Assembly: GCA_002914805.1 (NCBI GenBank)
Contig: JXTB01000348.1
Location: 336,806-400,805 of the forward strand
Direction: 5' to 3'
DNA length: 64,000 nucleotides
From: Parasponia andersonii
Lineage: Eukaryota > Streptophyta > Magnoliopsida > Rosales > Cannabaceae
Shown here: positions 1 to 11,148 of the stretch, piece by piece
Position numbering within the stretch: position 1 is the first letter of the stretch
How the letters are laid out: every line of letters begins with the position of its first letter
Made by a program: the position numbers and the translations under genes
Notes under the pieces: model-generated
Told to the model about the DNA's origin: nothing
What the model saw: the letters and a program-made list of their open reading frames with translations, nothing else
The model's database searches: none

Positions 1-2091
1 GAGAAAGAGTACTGGTTATAAAGAAGAAGCTCAAATGCACATTTAAAATGCGTTACACTCAAAACCATGTAATTCCATATGATTGAGGGCAGAGCGAAGG
101 AAACAAGCTCGAGAAAGGGGAGGAAAATTTGAAGGGAAGAATGAGCTAGAGTCGAGAAAATTTGGGATGCGGCCATAATTTTTGCCTCTTGGTGAAGGGT
201 TAATATTTAGTTTTTCTTGAGAGCCAAACGTGAGCTAAATGGCCTATTTATAGAATTGTGGATGGTAAAATATATGGAAAGTTCAAAAGCCACTTTTGCG
301 CTGTGTCAATTGGGAGGACTAATTTGTAACTATCTTCTTACCTCACGTGACAAGAAAAGTTTATGCAGAAGACTAGTACTGCATGTGAAAAAAAAAAATA
401 ATAATAACTTTTCTCGATCCAAGACATAGTGAGTTATGATTTTTTAACAATTTCGACAGGAAAAAAATAAACTTCTTCTTTTTTGAAAATTTAAATTATA
501 AACTAGTTTAACTAGATTTGAATTTTTCTTCTCATCTCCTTTACACAAACTTATACATACTTTCAAGAATGTTAAACCATTTAAGCTAGTTTCAACTAGC
601 TAAAAATTAAAAAACACATTTAACTTATTTGATTTGGGAGATACCTAAGGTTCGTACATTAATGGACTATCATTTGCTTATCATTTTCTAGGAATTTTGA
701 CACCAAAAAAAAAATTTAACTTTTCTGATTTCATACGTACCTATTTGAGGCTCATACTAATGGAGTATCGGATGCTAGTACAGTAAATTTCAATTTTCAA
801 CTGAGATTTGTAAGAGTGAAGATATTGATCACATTTTTTCCCCAAAAAATGCGTGCGCCTAAGTTTTTGTGTCATAATTTGGGTATTAGATCTAGTTGAT
901 CTAGATCATTTAAAAGACTAATTAAAAATGACAGTTATAATGTTGTTTAGGAAGCGGAAGTTTTAAAAATATACGCAACTAGCAAAAAATAGGACTTTTA
1001 CTACTCTTACTGAAAAAAATCAGGAAAAGTTGTTTGAAAATTAAAAGTGTGCAGCGTCATGGTCCTTATGGATTCATGAGCTCAAGAGGACTATCCTTTG
1101 AAAGATTTCTAGAATATGATATAATTAAATTTGAAAATTAAACCAATCAGTTACTTTCGTTCAACGACCAAATAGACTTACCTTGAACTTTAGTTAGTTT
1201 ATTTGAATAGGATGTCCGGAGAGATTATGTAATTTGTCGGGTTATGCATACGGAGTTGTTGGAGCCGCTAGCTTATATTGATGACACATTATCATGCATT
1301 AGAAACAGCTACATTTATATCCCGAAATGGAAGAAAGACTAAAAAAAGCAATAAAGTTTGATTATTTAGTTATCTTAATCTTTTAATTTAAAACAATTGA
1401 CTCTTTCTTTAATAAAAAATGGTTCAACCTTAATTTAAAATTCAATAATCAAAAGTAAATTATTATCAAATTCAACTAGTGGATTGGGTGTTTATGTACA
1501 TAGTCCCAATTCAATAAGTATTATTTTTAATCTATTTATAGGTATTTTTTAACCTAATTAAATTAGCATGACACAATATTTCATAATAAAAAGTAGAATG
1601 AGAAAGAATATATGTATTTATTTATTTATTTATTTTCGACATAACACATCTATCTATAGGTATTTTTATTATTCAATTAAATTATTATCTAACGGTTATA
1701 ATAGTTTAGTAGAACAATTAGGAAACATATAAATAGGTAAAAAAAAATAACAGAATTGGTTCCATATATATAAATATATATATATATATAATTCTCTAGT
1801 ATTTTGTTTTTGTACTTGACCAATTAAAATTTAGCGTGCACATTTTTTCATGGTAAAAAGATAGAAAGAGAAATAATATTAATAATATATGTCTTTTTAT
1901 ATACGTCATTGTAATCATTAGATAATGATCCAATAGTTAAAAAACAAATATATCTACTGGATTGGTGGCCATATATATTTTTAAATACTGAAACATTTCT
2001 GCTTTTAGAGGTGTCACTGTAATCTTGACATAATTTGAAGGAGTTTTGAGTAATTTTTTTCATAACACAGACTAATACCTATTTTTTTTTA
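1..2091. other. AT-rich intergenic sequence, no gene recognised
   Basis: I see no supported coding region, RNA gene or complete element here. The stretch is AT-rich with many A and T homopolymers, and holds a short (TA)n run near 1770-1790. Open frames are short and in low-complexity sequence. One recognisable item is a dispersed repeat copy at about 1844-1985, listed separately. The right edge is the 3-bp target duplication of the CACTA element. Confidence 0.7.
1844..1985. repeat. Dispersed repeat, copy 1 (partner near 26690-26868)
   Basis: This stretch and 26690-26868 share the same order of motifs: a 'ggtagaaag'-like start, then 'ttagataat.atccaat', then a short A-rich spacer, then '.ctggattgg' followed by 'ccatatatat' or 'ccacatatat'. 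Each copy holds a small inverted pair, 'atccaat' against 'attggat', so it may be a worn fold-back element. Family unknown; similarity was judged by eye. Confidence 0.4.
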
Positions 2092-2094
2092 AGT

Positions 2095-2690
2095 CACTAC
2101 AAGAAAGAAGACTTTCATCGACGTATTTTAGCGTCGGTGAAGATATTCAAAATACATCAAAAAAAGTCATTTGGCTTTTGCCTATGTAGTTTATCGTCGA
2201 GAATGATTGTCAGCAAAAGACCGTAGTTGAAAGTCACTTTTCGACGACAATAAAAAATTGTCGGCAAAAGTAATATTCCCCGATGCATTATTAACTTTTG
2301 CTGATGCAAAATTATCATTAGTGAACGTTTTTCATCTGTGAAAGTATGTCTAACTTTTAAGTTGATTAACTAATCACCGACGACAAAAAGCGTAGGTGAA
2401 AGTATAAAATGTTTCCAATGCAAAAATACGTCGGAAAAAATATTTTTAAAAAAACTAAATTAAATTATAAATACATTTGCCATCGGTAAAGGTATTTAAA
2501 AAAACTAAATTAAATTACAAATATATTTGTCAATCCAAAAATGTATCGGTAAAAGTATTTTTCAAAAATTTAAAGAGAGTAAAATTACCATTGGCATCGA
2601 AGAAACACATCGATGAAGTATTTTTCCAATAAGTGAAAAAACTTTTGCCGATGGGTTGTTATGTCGGCAAAAAGCTTTAGTTATNAAATT
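2095..2690 (+). repeat. CACTA left terminal and subterminal repeat region
   Basis: After the terminal CACTACAAGAAA the sequence repeats variants of 'cgtcggtgaaag', 'gtcggcaaaag' and 'atcgatgaag' in both orientations, spaced by AT-rich DNA. This dense subterminal repetition is a hallmark of CACTA elements. One ambiguous base lies at 2685. Confidence 0.75.
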
Positions 2691-2824
2691 TTATTAAATA
2701 AAAATATATACAAACTGTGTCTTTATATATATTTATTTATATATATATATAAATATAAACTGTATCTAAAATTGCCAAATAGAAAAAAAAATCCTTAGAT
2801 ATTTTTAAAGGCTAAGGTGGAGAC

Positions 2825-2954
2825 ATGGCATCTCAATTCCAAGCTTTGTCATGAACATTTGACAGATGTGATTTTGCTCGTTTAGCTACTGCCGAGTCTC
2901 CTTGAGCAGGCGTTAGATTTTTGCATCCTTCTCGGTCATTTGCTGCTAAATCTC
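2825..2954 (-). pseudogene. Possible CACTA transposase C-terminal remnant
   Basis: Inside the CACTA element this patch is less AT-rich than its surroundings. Read on the minus strand it gives a charged, Gln- and Leu-rich stretch with a coiled-coil look, including QQMTEKDAKI, RLLKETRQ and LNEQNHICQMF and ending near KLGIEMP, broken by three in-frame stops. Coiled-coil tails of this kind are seen at the ends of plant CACTA-associated proteins. The assignment rests on composition and location only; it could be another captured fragment. Confidence 0.3.
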
Positions 2955-2975
2955 ACCGATTCGATGTTATATTAT

Positions 2976-5042
2976 CTTCTTAACCTATCATTAAAATGCA
3001 ATCAGCAACTATTATTGAAAACAAGAAAAGAAATAAATTTGGCATTGAATATGAAGTAAAGTTGTTCATCAAATAGTAAAAGTTAAAATAATTTAGATTC
3101 AGCTTAGTAACTATATAAACCACCATAATAATGTAGGTCAAAGATTAACATTCAATTGAGGTTGGTCAGTTCAATATGACCAGCCTTGCTCGCTTTATTT
3201 CTTCTTCAAGAGGCAACCAAACAATCTATTCCAACGACACTCATATTATGATTATCCAATTTTAGAATTATTTGTAACATTTTAACCAAAAAAAAGCCAC
3301 TTACCATTAATATAGAGGAAGAAATACAATATATTAGTATTACTGCACTAAGCAAGCACAAGAGAATTACCTCATTATATGATCTGTTGACTTTCAATGA
3401 AATCTCCAAACTGCACACAAAAAAAAACATATTTAATATTATAGTCCAAGTTCCAACCATTATTTCCCAATATATTTACATATTTTGTCGCTATAAGATC
3501 TTCCCTAGTGGCCCTTTTGATGGGCATTGAATGCGTTGGACACCTAATGTGTTCAAAACCTTTGATTTTAAGTTGGGATCCTTACTTTTAATCTCATCCA
3601 TTACACAAAAATTAAAGTCTAAAGACGAGTCAAACTAGTCACCAAATTTCCCAAAAATAAAATCAAATACAAGTCCAAATGTGTTCTCTAAATTCTTAAA
3701 ACCAAATAAAAGTTCAAATATATTCCCTTGAGAGTTATAATCTCTTGATAATCAAAAATACAGATATAACTCATAGGAAAAAAGAATCTTAAAAGTCATC
3801 TCTTATATATATTGTAACTTAACGGCAAAGTGACCAATAATGATAATTGCATCGCTAATTAGAACTCTGTTTTTTATTTGCACCAAGCGTTGGTAGCCAA
3901 AGATTTCATTCCATTCCATGGCCGGTGTTCAATTAATAAACAAAGAGTAGTTTCTTTTTTTTTTTTTTTTTTAGATCAACAACAAGGAATAGTTTCTATT
4001 TAGCTATGCAGGTCCGCCCAAAATTCATAATCAGAGAAATAGTTTCCATTTAGTAGATTTTTTTTTTGTTGGTTAAATAGGAATTTAGTTGTTATTTGTA
4101 ATAATTTAATTCTCAAAATTCTACAGTTGAATATTATGCTATTATCCTCATATGCAGAAAAATATTTTTTCGGTTAAAGACCAAGTCAGTTGTAGTGACT
4201 ATACCAAAAAAAAAAAAATTCTTTATAAAAGACCATTAAAATTTCTTTTGATTATGTTTTTTTATGTACTTTTTAAAAAAGAGTCATTTTAGATTTTAAT
4301 ATTTTAAAGCATAATATCGTCATTTAGAAAATAAATTGGTCAAAAATTTGTTGTTCGTCTCTTTATAGTTTGTATGTGGCAAGAAAAAATGCAAAAGAGA
4401 AGAAACTGTCCATTGAAAAAAAAAAGATGATATAGATCTCAAATGTTGATTTTTCATAGTCTAAACGCTTTAAATATTAATCTAAAAAATTATTAAATAT
4501 CAATTATCTATTTAGAGTCAAAGTTAGATAGAGATACATGAATCATACAAATGACAAAACGAATAGAAAAAGGAGCATGAAATAAAATTGAAAAAAAAAA
4601 CATTTTTTTAAGTCATACTATAATCATCTTTAACACAATTTAACTTTTAGCTAAGTATATCTATCTTGTGGACATTTACCTATTTGATGGATTTGGAGTT
4701 CTATTAGAGTTTTGTACTTGGTTATAAATTCTTTATCGTAAGCAATATATTTTTCAAAAAATAACCATTGGGTGTATATAGATGAAATAAAATGCAAACA
4801 CAAAATAAGTCCTTTTAAACTGGGGGTAAAGTTGTAATTATAAATAAATATTTTAGAGAAAAGAGTGCTTTAATATAAGAAAATGGTGCAAATAGAATCT
4901 CCTTGTTAACTTTGGATTTAATCATGTTAAATGGGTTAATTTTGGGGTTTAGCGGGTTAATATGTTTATGATTCGTTATTTAATTATACTTAATTGGATT
5001 TAACATGTTTTGACCTCCCACCTATTTAAGTCAAACCCGGAC
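2976..5042. other. CACTA interior, no gene recognised
   Basis: AT-rich sequence with long A and T runs (for example near 3957-3972 and 4206-4218). I see no supported exon. The short minus-strand open frame at 3206-3460 is hydrophobic and low-complexity and resembles nothing I know. This is filler of the non-autonomous element up to the solo LTR. Confidence 0.6.
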
Positions 5043-7278
5043 TGTGATGCCCAAGATTCTCACATACATAATAAGCCAATAATAAACATATTCATATTGC
5101 ATAATAGACATATCAAGCAACTAGTATCACTTTCNTTATGAATAGTAATACTATACGAACATGCATTAAAATCATATCTGTTGATAACTTGGTCAAATAG
5201 TAGTTTTTCGGTAAAATGCATTTTTCATGCTTTTCGGAGCCAAATTGACTGTGCATTTAAAACTTCAAATAGCTTTTATTTAATGTATAGAAACCATTTC
5301 TAGCATTTTCCAAAATGTTTGTTTCAGGTAAGCACGAGGTGGCAGTTACTATACTGAACTGTGTTTAATTACACTAAGCTAGCTTAGATTAAGCTTAATC
5401 ACATAATGTCATCTTTGTGCACTCTAATAATTAGGCATTGATACTTTGTTTGTATTATTAATTAGAGTCTAATTGATTTATTTTTATGTTTAATGATTGG
5501 TTATGTGGATAGGTTTCACTAGATTACAATAAGATTGGCCATATGGAATTATAGGTCAAAGTATGACTAGTTTTCACCTCTTAAGCTAGGTTTCACCATT
5601 TTGGTCTACACTTGGGTGTATAGGATGGACCAGCAACGTGGTGAGTATGCTAAGGATGTTTTAGAGCTGGACACATGGAAAGTAAGGTGCAAAATTCCCA
5701 AAATAACCCTTAGAACTTAAGTTATTCCATTTCTTAGTTATTAAGTATCACTTTTGGACCAAATCTGGTCACTTTCTTCTCCTTTCTCTCCAGCCACGAC
5801 CTGAAACTCTCCCACTCATTTTTAGACTTCTCTCAGCTCCTATTAACCATTTCCAAGAGTTTCCAAATAGTAGAACTCAATTTGGAGCTCAAGAAAGCAA
5901 GATAGATCCAAACTAGTTAAGGTAATTCTACTAATTCTCCTTCCTAGGTTTTGTTTTATTATTTCAATTCTCTACTTGATACCACTTAAATAATGATTCC
6001 TCTAGGTTCTTTTGAGTCCTAAGATCAATTTCTAAGCTATAGAAATCAGTTTTTTGGAAGAAGAAGGCAAGAGATTCAACAAAGGTTCAAACTAGTCAAG
6101 GTGAGATTTTTATGGAATTTGGAATTGGTAATTTATTTCTATTGCNNNNNNNNNNNNNNNNNNNNNNNNNNNNNNNNNNNNNNNNNNNNNNNNNNNNNNN
6201 NNNNNNNNNNNNNNNNNNNNNNNNNNNNNNNNNNNNNNNNNNNNNNNNNNNNNNNNNNNNNNNNNNNNNNNNNNNNNNNNNNNNNNNNNNNNNNNNNNNN
6301 NNNNNNNNNNNNNNNNNNNNNNNNNNNNNNNNNNNNNNNNNNNNNNNNNNNNNNNNNNNNNNNNNNNNNNNNNNNNNNNNNNNNNNNNNNNNNNNNNNNN
6401 NNNNNNNNNNNNNNNNNNNNNNNNNNNNNNNNNNNNNNNNNNNNNNNNNNNNNNNNNNNNNNNNNNNNNNNNNNNNNNNNNNNNNNNNNNNNNNNNNNNN
6501 NNNNNNNNNNNNNNNNNNNNNNNNNNNNNNNNNNNNNNNNNNNNNNNNNNNNNNNNNNNNNNNNNNNNNNNNNNNNNNNNNNNNNNNNNNNNNNNNNNNN
6601 NNNNNNNNNNNNNNNNNNNNNNNNNNNNNNNNNNNNNNNNNNNNNNNNNNNNNNNNNNNNNNNNNNNNNNNNNNNNNNNNNNNNNNNNNNNNNNNNNNNN
6701 NNNNNNNNNNNNNNNNNNNNNNNNNNNNNNNNNNNNNNNNNNNNNNNNNNNNNNNNNNNNNNNNNNNNNNNNNNNNNNNNNNNNNNNNNNNNNNNNNNNN
6801 NNNNNNNNNNNNNNNNNNNNNNNNNNNNNNNNNNNNNCAGGGATCCCAACCATATGACCATTTGTTTCATGTTATATGTACTCTGCATCTGCATAAGTTA
6901 CTTACTGAGTTTTATACTCATTAATATTCTTACATTGCAGAAGGTATGGATGATATGTGAGTTAGAGGAGGAGCGCTGACTTTCTGACCGCGGCTTGTGT
7001 ATATGAGCATTTTGATGCTGTGGTTTTCTGATAGACGATTTTGTACCTATTTTGTGTGTGTACATTATGTAACTTTCATGAGAGGCCTACTTACCGAGGG
7101 TGTATATATGTATACATTAGAGTATGTATAATTATGATTGGAAATTTCCTTTTTCCTTCTAAAAAATTTTAATTTTCCCCGATTTTATCAGTTTTAAGTC
7201 GAGTAGTGTCTCCCGATCTCTCTAAATATTTATACAAATACCCTTATGTATACGTGTGTGGGATCGGGGGATGTTACA
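5043..7278 (+). mobile_element. Solo LTR (probable Ty3/gypsy) nested in the CACTA element
   Basis: The left end starts TGTGATGCCC and the right end is GGGGATGTTACA, giving the TG...CA pattern with a short imperfect inverted repeat. It is flanked by 'cggac' (5038-5042) and 'tggac' (7279-7283), a 5-bp target duplication differing only by a C-to-T change. No gag or pol is visible between the ends, so this looks like a single LTR left by LTR-LTR recombination. Its apparent 2.2-kb length and end sequence suit a Tekay/Del-type gypsy LTR, but 692 bases are unread (gap 6146-6837). Inside, a segment near 5905-5930 is partly repeated near 6085-6105 ('aaactagt.aaggt'). Confidence 0.7.
6146..6837. other. 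Assembly gap (692 N)
   Basis: Run of N inside the solo LTR. Apparent open frames crossing it are artefacts of reading N as open sequence. Confidence 0.99.
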
Positions 7279-7854
7279 TGGACCTTCTAACTTAGTGTCA
7301 TTTTTGAGTAGGGTTATCGTGCCGTTACCTGAATTGTAGGCCTTAAACTTAATAATATATCATACTTTAGTTTTTTTTTTTTTCAATCTCCCTTCTCAAT
7401 TAGTATGCTAATGTGAGAACAAAAAAAGTTAGCATGTTAGTGCTCCACGTAAGTATAGTCCAATTGATTAGGTGGCACTATCACATGAAGTATTTCTTCA
7501 AATATAAGGCCTATGTATGACCACAACAATATTAATATTAATAGAAAGTTTAATAAAATACTTTCCATAATAATTGAGACAAATAAATACTATTTTTGAT
7601 AAGTTTTAAACATTTCTAAGATGATTTTTACAAGTTTAAATATTTCTAAGATTAAAATGTAATATGAAAATTTAAAAACTAAAATTGAAATAACTAGAAT
7701 TATATGAATAAGGTATTTCACATACCACACGCAACAAAAAACTAATTGGGGATCATCCCTTATAAAGCTACTTCAAAGAAACTAGTTCTAATGAAATAAT
7801 AATGAGGAAATTTTTCAAAAATATCAAACTTGTTTTGTTTAATTTATTCTTTTT

Positions 7855-8410
7855 ATAGTGATTAAAAAATTAAAAATTAAAAATTTTCGACTTTTGTTAA
7901 CAAAAAAGAGCGTCACGAAATATATAGATAATCTAAAAGATAGAATATATATATATATGTACTAAAAAAATAAAAATACTTGACTTTTTTCGATACTCTA
8001 ATGCGTCAGTAAAAATATAGATAATAAAAAATATAAAAATAAAAAAAATGTGTGACTTTTGTCAACGCAAATTTAATGATGCGTCGGTAAAAGTATAAAT
8101 AATATAAAAAATAAGAAAATGTGTTATTTTTGCCAATGTAATAACTATAATATGTTGGCAAAAGATATTTAACAATTTATCTAAAATAAATACGCGTCCA
8201 AAATTTTTTTTTCACGGGAGATTTTCGATGCAAATTTAATAATGCGTAGATAAATATATAAAAAATAAAAAAATACCCCACTTTAGCCTAAATAAAAAAA
8301 AAAAAACATGGGCAAATGTACATTTTACTGATTTTTTTTTTTTTTAAAAGACAGATATACTGCCGATACATTATTTAAGTTGCTTCGGCAAAATGGTGTT
8401 TCTTGTAGCG
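7855..8410 (-). repeat. CACTA right terminal and subterminal repeat region
   Basis: The stretch repeats 'gacttttgtcaa', 'aatgcgtcggtaaaag' and 'tgttggcaaaag'-like units and ends in TTTCTTGTAGCG at 8399-8410, the inverted partner of the left end. The same motif vocabulary as 2095-2690 ties the two ends to one element. Confidence 0.75.
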
Positions 8411-8413
8411 AGT

Positions 8414-9905
8414 ATAGTGCGATTGCAGGTGTTTGATTATTACACGTAGGTACGCGGGCCATGTGTTTGTATTTATGAATATGGCCATTCCAAGTCTGAG
8501 GTTAAGAATGCTTTCAAAAATAAAAAAATAAAAGTCCTTGATTAAGAAAGAAATAAATTAGCAGAGGTCAATTATTGCCACGAGCTTCACACACGAGTCT
8601 TTTCATCTATGCCACTCTTTTCATCGGACATAACATAAACGTTGGAAATAGTAACCAACCTACATGTACTATAATGAGTTTAAAAAAAATTAAATCGAGT
8701 AAAAAATAATTTTATTATATCATGTAAATTATATAGTATATATCTATATAACTCGTTTTAAGACGCTATATATTTACGTTTTATCAGGAGTAATTTCAAG
8801 TGAAAGGTTGCATGTATGTAAATTTGCCACTAGTCCTGTTGACTGTATACTTGAGCAACCTTTCTGGACTAGAAGTTATGGTGATTATTATTACTGTGTA
8901 TTCTGGGTGGATATTTTGGCTATAGTACTAGAAAACGATCTACGAGTCATAAATCATAAGGTGAATATAGTCAACACGTAGATGTAGGAAAAGTATGTGG
9001 ACCACAGTCACACAGACATATAATGCCGAATGTTAAACACGTTTTCCGCAGTTTGGACCGAGTTGCGAACTCGTTCAACTCGTGATCTTTTGGCCAAATT
9101 AACTGGATGATGAGGATATAAAATGTACTCTTATACCTCTCAGTTTCAGGATTTTCTTTTTCCACAACAACCTAATCACCCAATTATTAAAGGATGAAAA
9201 TAAAATAATATGAAGAACAAACATAAATTGAGCATGCTGTCAGACACAACTTAGCACTACATAATAGATGTGTGAATCCACATATAAATATGGACTCCAT
9301 ACTTTTCTTAGTGTATAGACTGAAAAACACACATAATTTAATGAACATTTTTCTATGGAATTACACCAAAAGAAAGAAGAATAATAATTATAAGAAAAAA
9401 GGAACTAATGAACTTTCCTTCCATATACAGATGAGGAAAAGGAATTAGTACTTAGCTGCTGGTAAAAGTAATAATTACTTGATTAATTATTTTCGACTCA
9501 ATATATAGTATGCATTCTTTAGAGTCTTTTCTATTAATTTTTGAGGTTTAAAATGCCTCATTTGTATCCTGGTGCTCTCAGTTCTCCCAACTTTTACGTA
9601 TGGACTTTTACCCCTTAAACCTCTCACTTTACACTTCAGGGATATCATCAACATCTTTAAACTCGTTATGATCACCATTCTTACAATTAACCTGCAAAAA
9701 TAAATAAATAAATAAATAACACAAATATATAATAACCAGTTGAAGTTTTTGAACCGCAACACTTGAGAATAAAAAATATATATGTATTAATAAATTTTTG
9801 TAATTGCTTATGATTAATTAATAACATCATAAGAGTTAGCGTCGATAAACAAAACTAGCTTTAGAAGAAAATAAATCTGAGGGAGAGAAATACTGCATGG
9901 ACTGG
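8414..9905. other. AT-rich intergenic sequence, no gene recognised
   Basis: Sequence between the CACTA element and the inverted TAT LTR. It contains (aata)n-like runs near 9699-9720 and no supported exon. The two short minus-strand open frames (8971-9165 and 9487-9762) show no recognisable family features. Confidence 0.65.
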
Positions 9906-10097
9906 TGTTGGTGTTGTTCCTACCAATTGTTCATGTGTTCTCGCTATTTCAGGATGTTTTTGATCTTATACTAGATTGAAGAGGTGGGGCAGTCATCTGC
10001 AAAGACTCTGCGATGCTTAAGTCAGATATTTACTTCCGAGATTGAATAACAAAGACTAAGCTTTTTTTTTTTTGCCTATATAACTTTTGTCTATCTA

Positions 10098-10134
<37 letters not shown>

Positions 10135-10672
10135 TTTCGGGGAGATTTATGGCATATATATATAATGTCGGCTTTCAATCCCAGAATCAAGTACTTTTTT
10201 TTCATCATAATTTATTTCAAAAATTACGGGCCATAGTTACCATAATTTCCCTTGTATTGTTGTGATCTGCTTTCCACTGTCCCTTATAGTGCGAGTCTGA
10301 TAGAGGCAACACTTTGATAACCCGTTATCCTGTCAGAACGGTTTGCCCAATGCGCACACCTATCCAGGATCGCATTGAATGTCCTGTCTGGGTCTGGAGC
10401 GGTGCGCTGTCCCCAATGGTCTTCTGGCATAAGACTCTCGAGGCTTCTAACCCCCAGCTGTCGAGGCAAGAATTAGATTGGGCTGAACTCATCCACGATC
10501 TGGAATGGATTCGGCTCGGGTCTGCGACAACTAATGGGCCCAAGTCATATCACGTATAACTTATGTGGCTTTCAAGCGGATCTCTTGGACATATGTCGAA
10601 TGGTGAGTCCCCTACCATCTATTCTACCACTGAACCATCCACATAGCGCACGTTCTAGGAGTCTGCCCCATG
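9906..10672 (-). repeat. TAT-family LTR in inverted orientation (left end of composite)
   Basis: Reverse-complementing this stretch gives a copy of the LTR at 22291-23132: both share the (TA)n-rich promoter part, the 'cttagtctttgttattcaat' tract, the 'gacttaagcatc' motif and an end in CCAACA. Its outer end at 9906 is therefore the U5 end, and its U3 start at 10672 abuts pol sequence directly, with no primer-binding site or gag next to it. By eye the two copies differ by roughly 15-20%. The left flank is 'actgg' (9901-9905). Confidence 0.8.
10087..10132. repeat. (TA)n microsatellite in LTR
   Basis: A 'ctatctatc' lead-in followed by more than 30 bases of alternating TA, lying in the promoter part of the inverted LTR. 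The partner LTR has a shorter version near 22817-22870, so the run has expanded here. Confidence 0.9.
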
Positions 10673-11064
10673 AGTCTGACAGGCTAGAAACCACAGTTGA
10701 AGAGCTGGTAGTGTCCCTTTGAGAGAAGTAGAACAGGAGAAAGTAATTTTGGTTGGGGCCCTGCTGCCCGAAAAGGAGAGGATCAAGCTGTTGGAATTCC
10801 ACAGGCAGAATAAGGACGCCTTCACGTGGTCCCATGATGACATACCCGGAATAGACCCCGCACATACTTGCCACCATCTGAACATAGACCTCAACTTTCC
10901 TCCGGTCAGACAAAGCCCCGAAGGTTCGTGCCGGAGAAAAATAGAGTGATCAACAAGGAGGTCGAGATACTATTGGAGAACGGTCTAATCATAGAGTACG
11001 TATACCCGTACTGGGTCTCCAACCCGATGGTGGTAAAGAGGAAGAGTAGCGACGATCAGACCTA
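10673..11064 (+). pseudogene. TAT pol remnant: start of reverse transcriptase
   Basis: Conceptual translation gives the region just before and into the reverse transcriptase: a 'VEELVV' linker, an 'LLEFHRQNKDAFTWSHDDIPGID' type block (the plant TAT 'FAWSHEDMPGI' signature), 'PVRQ', and 'EVEILLENGLI...YPYWVSNPMVVK', the fingers part of the polymerase. The protein would be the RT-RH-IN polyprotein of a Ty3/gypsy element. This part is interrupted at its right edge by the nested LTR at 11070. Fossil, not expected to make protein. Confidence 0.8.
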
Positions 11065-11148
11065 AATAGTGTTGAGATTTTTGCCCTAAAAAGCAGATTT
11101 TTAATTTTACCCTTTTGAGTATAAACAACTATCTCTTATATGAAATTA

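Larger units (their letters stand above)
2095..8410. mobile_element. Non-autonomous CACTA (En/Spm) DNA transposon
   Basis: The left end reads CACTACAAGAAA (2095-2106). The right end (8399-8410) is TTTCTTGTAGCG, the inverted match with one mismatch in 12. Both ends are flanked by 'agt' (2092-2094 and 8411-8413), the 3-bp target duplication that CACTA elements make. Subterminal DNA at both ends is packed with short motifs such as 'cgtcgg' and 'tcggcaaaag', which in this family bind transposase. No intact transposase reading frame is present, so the element was probably moved in trans. Without the LTR inserted at 5043-7278 it is about 4.1 kb. A worn piece that may derive from a transposase C-terminus lies at 2825-2954. 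Confidence 0.85.

Noticed and set aside
6101-6979. Four long open frames of 247-292 codons around 6101-6979
   Set aside because: They consist almost entirely of unread N bases; the true coding potential is unknown and the flanks are LTR sequence.
10284-10722. Several open frames on both strands
   Set aside because: They lie within the inverted LTR and are non-coding by position.
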